Positions 49,837 to 61,825 of a stretch of 64,000 bases of DNA are shown here, piece after piece; position 1 is the first letter of the stretch; every line of letters starts with the position of its first letter. This DNA is from Polytrichum commune (lineage: Eukaryota > Streptophyta > Polytrichopsida > Polytrichales > Polytrichaceae): assembly GCA_950295325.1 (NCBI GenBank), contig OX485804.1:41342429-41406428 (forward strand), in the 5' to 3' direction. A program made the translations under genes and the position numbers. The notes beneath the pieces were generated by a model, which saw only the letters and a program-made list of their open reading frames with translations, was not told the origin of the DNA and did not search any database.

Positions 49837-52500
49837 CTGTCAACCTGAAATCAAAATCAAACAGGACGCGTTTTCAATACCCCCATATTTCACATTCTTC
49901 ATCCTCACATTGAGTGTCTTTAATGGTCTAATTCTGGTGACGACGTTTGGGAGGACAGGACACTCATTATATTGAGATAACACATATTTGAGGTTACCCG
50001 AATTGGAATTAACAAATTAAACGTTTGAGTTGGGACCTACTGATATACCCTTGTAACCAGTAAACCGCAAATAAGAACCAAGTGAGATAGTTAAGCTGAA
50101 GGTTCCAGAGTTGCATACTCAATGCATGGCAATCAAAAGGAAGCAATAACGGAAGCAGAATAAAATGGAATCCAGAACCATACATGCGGCCCTAGCCAAA
50201 TGGTGGCAAGCCATTTGACCAGGGGCCATCCACAACATCCCCACTGGCTTCTTCATCACTTCCCAGCAGTGGAAATCATCTTTGTCTTAAGTTTCTGCTA
50301 CTGATCTTCCAAGGTAATGGGAGGACGTAAGCAAATTGTTGTGCTCAGACCTCAATTTCAACATAAGGAAACCAGGAGAAATGAGACCCTAAACCCTGAA
50401 TCAGGGAAAACAAAAGCCAAATTTTGGTATATTCAAGAAAGCACGCTATCATTTGATCAGGAAAAAGTTTATGCATTTTGGATCCTTGACAGGCTGCTGC
50501 ACATGGCAAGGAGAGCATGACTCATTACCGTCTCTAAGCTTCCAGTGGATGCAAATGCTCCACAACAAACACATTTTTAACAAGTCATTGTAACTGCGAG
50601 ATCGAGGACCGGATAATTACATTCTCACAGATATTGAGTGGATAGCTCAAATGTCAGAACTGTTCTGTCACGCCCCCTGGGCTAGCAACGCTTTGTAGCA
50701 TCCGCAGGGATCAGCGCCTTTACAACTCAGTTTGAAGCTGCTCAAACATTTTTGAGCATAAGCATTACTTTGGAGCTGCTAGTGTGTGATTAGGATTTTC
50801 GAGACTAGTAATTCAAGAAAATATGGAAAATTTCTTTACTAGGAACAAAACTAAATACCTACTAGGGGAAGTTTGCGTGTGGATGTGGATGTGGATGGTG
50901 AACCCCCTGCTTTAGAAAATTTGTTTCTAATTAGTTTTATAAACATCGACATTGAGAGTGCAAAACCTTTTCTAATTCCTAGGCCCAACTGGTTGTATCA
51001 ACGGATTCCTACTCTCAATGCTCTCTATTCGTGCACGTTCGTTCGTGCTCCTCCTCTTTGTGAAAGACCAAATCATCAACTTTATTGGAAGCAACAGAAG
51101 TGAGTTAGGAACATTGATGTTCTAAAGGCGTCTAAGAGCGACCACATTCTGAGCCTTAGGAAACCAATCAAACAGGGCAGCATTGATTAATTGATAAATG
51201 TTGTCAGCTGCCCCGGCTTTAGTGCCGAAGCAAATTCTTGTGCATTCTGAGAAAAAGAGTTAACGCCGCATTGTTGATTACTCGTTGTCCTCCACGCTTT
51301 CTGAAATGCCAGGAATCTATCTTGACTTACTGATGGCAACAACCACATCAACAACAAGCGGGCGATATTGGGTGCAAGAAACTAGGACCTGTCCCCTAGA
51401 GTGGTTCAGACAGTGGATCTGACAGCGTCTCAAGTTGGCGAGATCTGGCCTTGCTGCGCTTGAATCCCCCACCCAATCACTTCGGCACCCAATAACTGTC
51501 GCGGCGCTAGCAGTACCAGCACTTGATCTTCGGCCGCTGATGACGACGACGACGATCTCCTAATCTCTCTCTCTCACTCACTCGGCATCAGCTGCATTGC
51601 CCTAAGCTAAGGCTCCTCGGGATCGAATGACCACGCAGTGCCTTATCTCAGCAAAATCTGAACCATCTAGCTGTCAAATCCTCCTGCACACAAAGACTAA
51701 AGTTGTTTGGAGATGCCCCTTCCCACCTGACTTTAGCTTAGCCTAAAAGTTTGTTCTAAAAACATGGCCTTCACACCTAGCATGCTCACACTTACTAGTG
51801 GGGGCTACCAACGAACGGCTCCTACAAGCAAGGCCCACTTTCATCTCCCATTTGACCAGCGTTGGATGTAACTACTCTAGTGTTGGGAGGAACCCTTCAC
51901 TGGTGGTCTGCACCAGTAAGTGTGGGTGGACTTACCATCAACGCTATCTAATCCCAACCCTAGTTGACAACGGACGTGGCATGGTTTAAAAGCGGAGGTT
52001 TTAAGCCTCAAGCACCGACCCTCCGTTCAGTACCTAGAGATGGGGCAAGAATATAGGACCTTTAAAAGTGTCACCTCCGGCCCTTGTGATTGGTTGCTTT
52101 CAGTTTGAGCTATGAGGGCACGAGGAGATCCATTAAAAAAAAACCAATGGTGAGATAGATGAGTGGTAAGGCGTTTGTGGATGGGACAAAAACTATGCAA
52201 GATGTCATTGCTTTGTAGATAAAACAATGAATATGTGCGAAAGCTACTTAACTAAAACTTACTCGAAAATCTCCAGAGCAAGATCTTGTAGGTACACCGG
52301 GATAGTCGGGCGCCTCCACCATAACCAAGAGAGCTTTACCCGGTTTTTAGGAAAGTCTTTGGTTATCTGGTAAAGCCATGTGGGAATGGACCTTTAAGTA
52401 ACTTAAGTAGTACAATTTTGGCATTTATGGCAGTGCAATATGTAAGTAAGATAGTACGATGCACTATGGGGGCTACAATAAGCTCATGACTCAATGAATA
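49837..52500. other. Upstream of the F-box gene; no further gene recognised
   Basis: 51.40-51.62 kb is GC-richer, with (GAC)n at about 51540-51556 and a CT run beside it. On the minus strand this looks like a plant leader (GA-rich) and could belong to the F-box gene. 51.73-52.01 kb has degenerate inverted ends and may be an old MITE. Nothing else is recognisable. Confidence 0.4.
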
Positions 52501-52504
52501 CCAA

Positions 52505-52875
52505 GTATTGTGGGTTAGTTTTTTCACAGTTTCATCAATGACAAGCCGCTGCCATAAGATAGATTACTTAAGGTATGTGGGTGTTCTTTGGTTCCTTTTT
52601 CATGTTCTCCAACTTCTACCGACTAGATTTACACAACAAAATTTATGTTGCATTAGCAAATTTACGATGAAATATTTGCAAAAATTGAACATGCTCTAAT
52701 TTTGCTGATTTCTTAACTAGATATATAGGTCCTCCCCATTGTTCTTACTATTGGTGTAGAGTAGTTACTAATAATTGCAGACATAGTCCAATCTCTTTTA
52801 AACATGTACCTTTATGATGTTTGCTCTTTGATCCTCACCGAACTACAAACTAATCAAATATAGGGGTCCAATAAA
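52505..52875 (+). repeat. Dispersed repeat related to 3.44-3.65, 32.1-32.4 and 46.2-46.45 kb
   Basis: The left part matches 3440-3645 in inverse. The right part (AGTCCAATCTCTTTTAAACAT and following) matches 46.2-46.45 and 32.1-32.4 kb directly. The four loci are therefore fragments of what may be one larger ancient repeat, with this copy joining the two halves. Confidence 0.5.
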
Positions 52876-53094
52876 AAAAGGGGATTGATATTTCCACACC
52901 TTTTTTGGCTAGATTCACACCTTTTTGCCGGTTCGGTTGCCGTGTCACTAAGGCGCTATATATGAGATTCTTCATGGTGCATCCGGACCGTTGATCCACC
53001 AAGGTCCATCCAAGGGCCTCAATGCTCCTAGGTGGCGGTGGGGTGGGGGGCGGGGGTGGTGCTTGCCACCAAGGCGGGGTGGGGCCGTGGGCCT

Positions 53095-53722
53095 CATGTC
53101 TTTTTTGGGGAGGCCGGATTTAGGGTGGTGTCGGGCCTAGTGGCTAGGCGGGCCCAGTGGCTAGGCCTACTTATTATATAACTAGTTGGTTACCCTTACT
53201 CTACTTACTAAATAACTAGTTGGTTACCCTTACTCTACTTACTAAATGACTAGTTGGTTACCCTTCCTCTACTTACTAAATAACTAGTTGGTCATCCTTA
53301 CTCTACTTACTAAATAACTGGTTGGTTACCCTTACTTGGTATTTTGGTAGGCTATCATGTTACAACCATTGCAATGAAGGAGACTATCCACAATCATATA
53401 GCATAGAATTACAACATAATGGTAATGTCATTAGAGGCATTACATTTCCGGATGAAAATATTCGATTTGCTTGACAATAGGGATGATACATAGATTATGT
53501 AATGTAGGTGACACTAAGTAGGATACAACTTAGTCATTTAGTAAGTAGAGTAAGGCTAACCAACTAGTTATTTAGTAAGTAGAGTAAGGGTAACAAACTA
53601 GTCATTTAGTAAGTAGAGTAAGTGTAACCAACTAGTTATATAATAAGTAGGCCTAGCCACTGGGCCCGCCTAGCCACTAGGCCCGACACCACCCTAAATC
53701 CGACCTCCCCAAAAAAGACATG
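53095..53722. mobile_element. Foldback-type element with 34-bp repeats in its arms
   Basis: The left arm from CATGTCTTTTTTGGGGAGG and the right arm (its reverse complement ending at 53722) pair for about 200 bp with few mismatches. Both arms contain the outer GGCCTAGTGGCTAGGCGGGC block and then tandem 34-bp units (ACTAGTTGGTTACCCTTACT...): five on the left (53181-53350) and three to four on the right (about 53525-53640). The middle (53.35-53.50 kb) is unrelated. Long inverted arms made of tandem repeats are typical of Foldback elements. No target duplication is evident and there is no coding capacity. Confidence 0.75.
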
Positions 53723-53865
53723 GGAGGACGTTAAGTACCCCCCCACGAACTTATAGGGGGCACCTGCTGAAAATGTGCAGGGCAGCCCGGCGACGGGGTG
53801 ACCGGTCGTGCCAGTCATTCGCGGACGCGTATGGATGACAGCGCGTTCAGGAGTTGTACGGCATA

Positions 53866-54033
53866 TACAGTACAGCGTATACATGACGCCGGATACAGGA
53901 CATCGGATACAGTACGACGTATATAGCACAACGTATACAGTACAGCGGATACATGACCCCGTATACAGGACTGCGTATACAATGCATCCCACACATGACA
54001 TCGTATACAGAACATCGTATACAGTACACACTG
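53866..54033 (+). repeat. 14-bp minisatellite, 12 units
   Basis: Twelve head-to-tail 14-bp units of the form TACAG(G/T)ACATCGTA, each with a few changes and no gaps. Several units contain AGAACAT or GGACAT, words shared with the following arrays. Confidence 0.9.
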
Positions 54034-54049
54034 AATTGAACTTAGCTAG

Positions 54050-54452
54050 GGAGAACATAGGGACATTAATTAGCACAACATGGGGACATTAAATAGCACA
54101 ACATAGGGACATAAAATAGCACAACATAGGGACATTAATTAGCACAACATAGGGACATAAAATAGCACAACATAGGGACATTAATTAGTACAACATAGGG
54201 ACATAAAATAGCACAACATAGGGACATTATTTAGCACAACATAGGGACATAAAATAGCACAACATAGGGACATTATTTAGCACAACATAGGGACATTAAT
54301 TAGCACAACATAGGGACATAAAATAGCACAACATAGGGATATTATTTAGCACAACATAGGGACATTATTTAGCACAACATAGGGACATAAAATAGCACAA
54401 CATAGGGACATAAAATAGCACAACATAGGGACATTATTTAGCACAACATAGG
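54050..54452 (+). repeat. 23-bp tandem array, about 17 units
   Basis: Unit AGCACAACATAGGGACAT followed by TAATT, AAAAT or TATTT; two or three subtypes alternate. Very high identity between units points to recent expansion. Confidence 0.92.
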
Positions 54453-54459
54453 ATTGCGG

Positions 54460-54880
54460 AACATGTATGTTCTTGGTTATGGAACATGGACACTGGTTTA
54501 TTGAGGAACATGGACACTGGTTGATTGTAGAACATGGACACTGGTTCATTGTGGAACATGGACACTGGTTTATTGAGGAACATGGACACTGCTTGATTGT
54601 GGAACATGGACACTGCTTTATTGTGGAACATGGACACTGCTTTATTGTAGAACATGGATGTTCTTGTTTGTGGAACATATACACTTGTTGATTGTAGAAC
54701 ATGGACACTGCTTGATTGTGGAAAATGGACACTGGTTTATTGAGGAACATGGACACTGGTTGATTGTGGAACATGGACTCTGCTTGATTGTCGAAAATTG
54801 ATTTTGGTTTTTTGGGAACATGCACTCTTTTTGGTTTAGGAACATGGGCTATGGTTTTTTGTGGAACATGCATTCTTATT
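54460..54880 (+). repeat. 24-bp tandem array, about 17 units
   Basis: Unit GAACATGGACACTG(G/C)TT followed by TATTGAG or GATTGTG. Because 24 is a multiple of three, frames stay open on both strands: the plus strand repeats E-H-G-H-W-F-I-V, and the minus strand gives Cys/Pro/Ser-rich repeats. I regard these as chance translation. A shorter degenerate 30-bp triplet repeat follows at 55119-55210. Confidence 0.9.
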
Positions 54881-55875
54881 GGTTGTGGATCATGGAGTCA
54901 TCTTCAACGTAGACGATATGCATTTTATTACAGTGGGAGATGGACAGTGCTTCATTGTCGAACACGAACTCATCTCTAACATAGAACAAGGGAGACATTG
55001 GCAGCCTCTTCAAGTTGAACATTTTCCCTATTTAACGTTCCACGCTACTACTGTGCTGTGCATATCACCTCCACGCCATTGATGCACTGTTGCACTGTTG
55101 CACTGCTGTTCTGTTCTACACAGCAATTCCACGTGACTGCCTTCCTGTAGATACCAGTTCCTCGCGACTGCAGTCCTGTACAGAGCAGTTCGACGCGACT
55201 GCTGTCCTGCTCAAGGGATGTCGTACGCCCATGTTCTTTAATGATAGCTGCATCAATCATGACGTAGTGATTTCACTGAAAGTGATTGTTTAGGGTTATT
55301 AAGTATCATTTGGACGTCATTGGGTTGAAGACCAGCAGGTTCAACCATTTTCTAAAGAGCTTGTGAAGGGCTGCGAGGGTTTCATTCGTGAACTGTTTGA
55401 TTTCCTTTTGAGTAGGAACGTGCGAAATTTATGAGCTGGTGTGTGTTCGGCGAGTGTGGACAGGATTTCGATGAGTCGACTTAGTTAGAATCTAAGCGTT
55501 TTTAGTGACATTCGAAGCGGTTGCGGGTTATACTCGAAAGGTTTTTGCGGCATTCCAAGGGTTTTGAGTGCTAATCGATTGGTGTCCAATAACTGCTCCT
55601 GGTTGTTGTTGTAGCAGCAGTTATTATTGCGGCAGTTTATGTCCACGGCCGTTCATTAGCGACATTAGCAAGTTCATTAGCGGGTTCATTAGCGACATTC
55701 TGCACAATTTTATCAGGGTTTGCAATTTTGCTTATTTGCAGACTCTTCATTCCCTTATCGCACATTTAATGCCAGCAAATTATGAAAGCGTGTGAGGTTT
55801 AGGGTTTGTTCATTTTCAAGTGTAGTTTTGAGTGTTTTTTGTGCACAATTGAAATCATCATACCCGAACGCATTA

Positions 55876-58800
55876 ATGGCGACAACTGAAGGAACAGAAG
55901 CATCCAAAGTGACTAGGAACAAGAACGGGGCGAAACTTCTTCCAGAGGCGCTTGCTGTGGGTTGGCATGTCCTCGAAAATGAAGCCCTGATAAGGTCTTT
56001 GGGGAGGCACAAATTCGTCCACTTGACCATACATGGTAAACAAGGTTGGCAAGAAGGGGTAAGCATTCCTTCACAGAACTTGTTGTGTTGTTTTTCCTTA
56101 CCATTTTCCTGTATTGTTGGTTACATATTTGCATACACAACAATATGTTAAATCCTCTCAGAACTTTCAAGGGGTAAGCATCAGTTTTTGGTATTAAACA
56201 GGTCCTGTTTTGCTCACTGCATTTTCTTCCCTCTCATCAGTTTCAGGAAATTAACATGTCCTGTTTTTTCTATCAGAACTTTCTTCCCTCCCATCAGTTT
56301 TAGGAAATTAACATATCATGTTTTTTCTATCAGAACTTTCTTCCCTCCCATCAGTTTTAGGAAATTAGCATGTCCTGTTTTTTCTATCAGAACTTTCTTC
56401 CCTCCCATCAGTTTTAGGAAATTAGCATGTCCTGTTTTTTCTATCAGAACTTTCTTCCCTCCCATCAGTTTTAGGAAATTAGCATGTCCTGTTTTTTCTA
56501 TCAAAACTTTCTTCCCTCTCGTCAGTTTTAGGAATTTAACATGTCCTGTAGTTCTATCAGAACTTTCTTCCCTCCCATCAGTTCTGCATATTGAACAGGT
56601 ACTGTTTTGCAGGTGTTTGCTGGTCCAGATGGAACATCTAGGGTTTTCCGTTGTACCATGAAACAAAATAGGAAGACCTGTGCATGTATGTACGTAGAGG
56701 ATGAGTATGAGGAGCTTGTGGTAGAGGCATATTGGCAGGCGAGGGACAAAGTTAAAATGGCCAACAACAGGTACAGGTTCAATTGTATTTATTGCAATGA
56801 GTTATACAAGGATAAGAACACTGTCTCTTACCATAGGATGTTTAACCTATGTAAGAGCTACACGGGAGAGAAGCCACTCAAGATGTATCCAACTTGGGAG
56901 CCAAGCAATCATGGAGAGAAGCATAGGATTGCACAGAAATTCAACAAGGTTTCCTCGCCACATGGGTCGCACTCCCAATCCCCATCGCAGTTTCCTCCGC
57001 CTCTGGAATTAGAGTCCAATCCAGTGGGCAGTACATCATTGGTGGCTGCCGATGCAGAACATGGTGTTCCATCCAGAAAACGCAAGCTAACAACGAGGAC
57101 GCCCGTTCCTATCATTGGCTGTAGAACTCGCAGCGTTGGTGTGGACGCCGCTCCCTCATCACCACCCCGCAAGGCGCAAAACCTTGCAGTGAAGGGACCG
57201 CCCAGAGTACCCAAGTCACCCTCTGCCAGTAAGGGACGACCGAAGAAAAATTGGAAGACATCTCGCAGGATTTGTATATCCTCCAGCGAAGAGGACCTGA
57301 ATTCGGGCACGTCGCCAAGCGAGTCCGACTCCACATCAAAAGAGGCGACTCCAAATTCGCAGAACAGTGGGCATGGGCACTTCCGTGTTGTGACGCACGA
57401 GCATGGACATCGTGCGCAGCCTTCGCCGTCGCGTGTGGAACATATCCACCCATAGGTTCAGCAGACTGAACTTATTCGAGCTACGACTTCGCACGATGGT
57501 GTACTGTTGAATCCTGCCATAGACATAGACATTGTTCCGCAAACAGTACCTGTGACTTACATTGTTCTGCAACCCGAGCCTCCGCAGGAAGATGTTATTC
57601 CCCTTGTTGTTGCCCAACCCTCGACTAAACCTGTCCAACCTATCCCCATGTCGCGGGAGGAGTGCAAACAACACGCGTACAAGGAGGCCACAGTTCCTTT
57701 CCATGCGCCTAAAGAGATTACACGGCCTCCAGAACCAGTGCCAGTCGATGGTCTCTATGTGCTTATCAACGAGACTGACGATTACTGGGTGCCAAAAAGT
57801 CTCTTAGATGACCCGGATGGCTGCATGCAATACCTCCAGAAACAATTGGAAGATGGCTCTATTGGCTATCGCGTTGGGGCTGCATTCGGGCAATGGTACC
57901 TGTATGGCAAAAATATGGTATTGTGTTTCACTCCATGTTCTTCAGTTTTGAATGTGCTCTATCATCTCATGTTCTACCAGATCAGATTGGCTGTACAATA
58001 TTATGTTCTTATAATGAGTCGTTTTTTTATGTTCTGCCGGTGTATACATTGCAAAAGAACCTTGGAGAACATAGCGAATTTTTGGATAAAATAAAGGCGC
58101 AGGTCAGGGTTTTTAAGAGCAATTCCCATGTGAACGTGTATGAAGAGCTCAGGCGCCTGAAAGACTATCTTCATTATCGCGTCGAACAAAGGGAGTACGA
58201 TGAGAAGGTTGCTGCCGCCAAGGTCAACTTTGAGAATTTTAGAAGAAATCACGTCGAAGACGCGTTACGAAAATTTGACAGCGCCGTGAAAGAGAAGGAG
58301 GAGGAGTCCAAGTGGAAATGGTCACCATTGTACCAGATATTCAGAAAATGGCCTCTAAAAAATTTCAAGGCTGGTCCATGGGACCACACAGAACAGGAGT
58401 GGCTGGAGATGTCAGCTGTTCTGCTGTCGAACACGAAGACCGAGCCTCTGTCGCTTGAGCATGAGTGCCCGCATGTTTTGAGAGCATTTTTGTACTTGGT
58501 CAGAAATCATACGGGCTTCAGTCGTCCAATCTCACACCCAACTATAGGTCTCCACGAGGAATACATATTGGAGCTTGCTCGAGACACAGTCCACTCAGTC
58601 GCCTTGACGACAATTGCCCAGAACATCCCTACAACAGGTTGGTGTACTTTCCCCAGCATCGAGAGTGCCGCAGAACACATTGATGTCCTGTTCACAGACG
58701 TTGCAGCTCTGCTTGGACACGAACCATCAGGGCGCATGGCTGTGGTTAAGAAAATGGAGTCCTTCATCGGTAGGATCGCGCAACGAGCCATCGCAGACAT

Positions 58801-61174
58801 GGTCCGCATGCACCGTGAAAGTGAGCTTGCTGACATGTGGTTCAGTGTCGACGTCGGAGAGCAACGCCAAGCGAAGTGTAGCGATGTATGTACTGAGTCC
58901 TGTTCATCTGACAATCACCCTCGGGGTTTAGCATGTTCTTCACTATGACGATTGGGAGTTAATAGGAACATGATATGTCTAACAGTACATTTTGAATATT
59001 GATTGTAAAACAATATAGTATTATATAGTGCAGAACAGTACTGGTATAACAACATACGATGGCCAAAGTAAGTGAAGGATATGTGGCGCAGGTCCTGTGT
59101 TCATCAATGGTCTTCCGCGAGGACGTTGACATAGGAACATTGACATTGGGTGACCTGCACAAGAAGAGCACCTACGTGCAGATGCGGGTGAAGGATATAG
59201 TACATAGCTTGCAATATGTAAGGTCCACCCAATTGCGGTTGTTCAATTGTGGACTGGGAGTGGAGGAAACAACAGATGACATTGCCCCTGACCTACATTG
59301 CACGAGGGCGTTGTTGTTCGAAGAGGTGGCGATGCCTATGGAAAAATCATCTCGATCAACACTGGGGTTCGGGGGTGAAGTACATGAGGCCATGAGTTTG
59401 GAGAGTTTGGACTCAATACCTATGCACATGGATTTCGATGGCGTCGACCGTATCAGCACGCAGGACCTAACCCTAACACAGCTTAGTTCTGAGATGCAGA
59501 ACACGCCATTAAGGTTCGTGTTTCATACCACACCCTTATCAACCTATGCGTTCAATTAAGCGCCTTCCACCTATGCCTTTTGCTAAATGGTCAACACAAG
59601 ACCGTGGTTTTACAGGACGCCGTCTCACACGCTTGCAATAGGGCCTCCGGATGGCAGGACAATGGTTTCTCCAGCACGGAGGTTGAACCTCGACGACACT
59701 ACCCCTACTGGTTGCACCCACAACAAACCATTGGACTCATCCGGATGCTCGCAGGACGCTGGTGCTGCAGCGGACGAAATAGGCGCACTTTTCAATGACG
59801 CCTACAAAGAGGTCCAGAACATGTGTGAAGTTCCGACGGCGACAAAGGATGCATCCACTTCGGTCCAGAACATGGGTGAAGTTTCGACGGCGACAAAGGA
59901 TGCATCCACTTCAACTCGCACTGCGTGCCCGGTAGTATCAGAGGTGGAGGAACATGTTGAGCCAGTGAAGGTCAGCTCCCGTCCTGTCCAGCCTAAGGAG
60001 GACAAAACTTTGGACGACGTACTGGGCAGTACAACACAAAAATCGGATGGAAGGTAACTTTTATGTAGTGTTAATGATGCAGAACATAATATTCATACCG
60101 TCCTTTGATGTTGCTGGCTACGAGACTAATACATGAGGCTGTGTTCTGCAGACTTGAGGAACTTGTGAACACCATCATTGCTGAAGCAGGTGGGAAGAAA
60201 GTTGCAAGTTTTGAGTTTCTGTATCGTGGTGAGAATTTGAGTCTACAGTGGAAAGGGGATATGAAGCCTTTGGTTCAAAATCATGGGGAGTTGAGTAACT
60301 ACATGATGGAATGGATTAGGGCGTGGCTGAATCCCCAACTTGAGAGTTTAAAGTGTCACGTTTGCAGTCCTTATCTTCTAAACCTGCTCATAGCGCATCT
60401 TCAGGAGCAAGACAAAGACACCTTAGAGGTATATGTAGCCTTCATACATGACGTGCATGGAGCCCTTCCAACGCAGAACATAAACACTTTAATAGTTCCT
60501 TATACATGCGGGAAACATTGGACCGTTTACATAGTAGGGGAATACGGGTTCTTCCATCTCGATTCCTTGGTAGGGTCAGGTCTCCATTCCGACCCCAGAA
60601 TTGAAACAAGACTCGGAAAGTTGTGGGCTGCGTGGAGTGGCAATGATACCGATGCTGATATGTGGAATGCTATTAGCTCGTCCCAGCAGTGGGTACAAGG
60701 AATTGTGCCACAACAAAATTCTGGCTGGGCTTGCGGGTTCTACATGTTGAAGAATATCATGGAGTATACAAAGAGCGTGAGAGATAGACCCCTTACATTG
60801 TGTGAGGTAATTGAGTCTTAGACCTCTTCGAATACCTAAACATGCATAGAGAATACGCAGATGAATAATAGATCATAAAAAGTTTAAGTATAATACTACC
60901 ACAATTAATGTACTGCTGTTCTGCAACAAATGTTCTAAAGATGTTTGTGTTGTTGCAGAGATTCGCGTTGAACTATAGCAGGACAGATGCATTGTGTACA
61001 AGGAGGGTAGTTCGGAATGCGTTGATCGATGTGATAGAGAATGGACGGCACCACTCCACGGAATGGAACGTGAGAATTGTACACCAGACAGCACCACGAC
61101 GAAGACCTCCAGCGAAACGACATCGCAGAGTAAGGCTCAAGGTCGGACCTCCGAAAGTAGTCGACAAGAGTTAG
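55876..61174 (+). CDS. ULP1/C48 cysteine protease-like gene of a MULE
   Basis: ULP proteases remove SUMO from proteins. The role of transposon-borne versions is unknown. Seven exons fit in phase: 55876-56058, 56613-57917, 58058-58885, 59092-59513, 59616-60053, 60152-60806 and 60959-61174, about 1,348 residues. All introns are GT-AG. The protease domain (exon 6) has H (GKHWTVYIV, 60516), D (FFHLDS, 60561), Q and C (PQQNSGWACG, C at 60732), so the catalytic set is intact. Exon 2 carries a C-X2-C...H...C finger (CIYCNELYKDKNTVSYHRMF then NLC), followed by a basic, Ser/Pro-rich linker. The middle exons (MQYLQKQLEDGSIGYRVGAA; EELRRLKDYLHYRVEQREY) are helical and unrecognised. The C-terminus is Arg/Lys-rich. 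One in-frame TAG (57453-57455) interrupts exon 2: either nonsense or a missed intron. The start is the ATG after a 5' region with stops. Confidence 0.72.
56212..56590 (+). repeat. 57-bp tandem array in the first intron of the ULP-like gene
   Basis: About six copies of a 57-bp unit containing CTTTCTTCCCTCCCATCAGT and TTAGCATGTCCTGTTTTTTC, ending just before the acceptor TTTTGCAG. Middle copies are almost identical. 57 is a multiple of three, so a minus-strand frame stays open; I take that as chance. The pyrimidine-rich units may act as extra branch/acceptor-like sequence. Confidence 0.9.
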
Positions 61175-61825
61175 GTTGTATTTTTTACATGTGTAACATG
61201 TTGTAAAATGGATGTACAGTTTCCATTACATTGTACAACATCAAATACCGTATAGTCATGTAGAACAGGATACACAGAACAGGATACACAGAACAGGATA
61301 TACAGCACAGAAAACGTAGAACATGATACAAAGAACACTCGAAGGTCAAAGACCATTTGTACTGCTTTCAATAGCAACCATTTTGATATAAAACAATGGA
61401 ATTTCAGAAGACCATGTGTGATATGGGATGTTGGGGGGGGGATGTGGTTAGATGGGATCACTTGAAAGGGATGGGAGCAGTCATGATGAAAACGCACCAA
61501 ACCCAGAAACAGTCGATGTGCAGTAGAAGAAGTGTAGAGCAGGGAATGGGCAGGACAACTGGCGCGTGATCAACCAATGGTGCAGAACAATACACAATGA
61601 GCAGGACAGGCGAGTTGCAGTACAACAAGGAAAATGAGCTGAGGTATGTCGTAACCAGAACATGAATCACCCTACTACACCCAGATATGGTACTTAGGAA
61701 GGACCGTTTTATTGTTAACACATAACTTTGCACACAGAATTAAAAACTATTACAAGTAAGAACTAATTGTGTACTGCATTACAAATATGCAGATAATGCA
61801 GATTATTATTCACACTTAAACCCTA
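61175..61825. other. Junction between the converging ULP-like and transposase genes
   Basis: Should hold both 3' UTRs and terminators. 61261-61306 is a short 14-bp array (ACAGAACAGGATAC about three times) with the same period and core as the minisatellite at 53866-54033. A G homopolymer lies near 61431-61441. Confidence 0.65.

Noticed and set aside
51730-52012. Degenerate inverted ends (GCTTAGCCTAAAAG...) suggesting an old MITE
   Set aside because: Matches are too patchy, with no target duplication; noted only as a possibility.
55048-55293. Short frames over the 30-bp degenerate triplet repeat
   Set aside because: Repeat-driven, on both strands, with no start context or domain.
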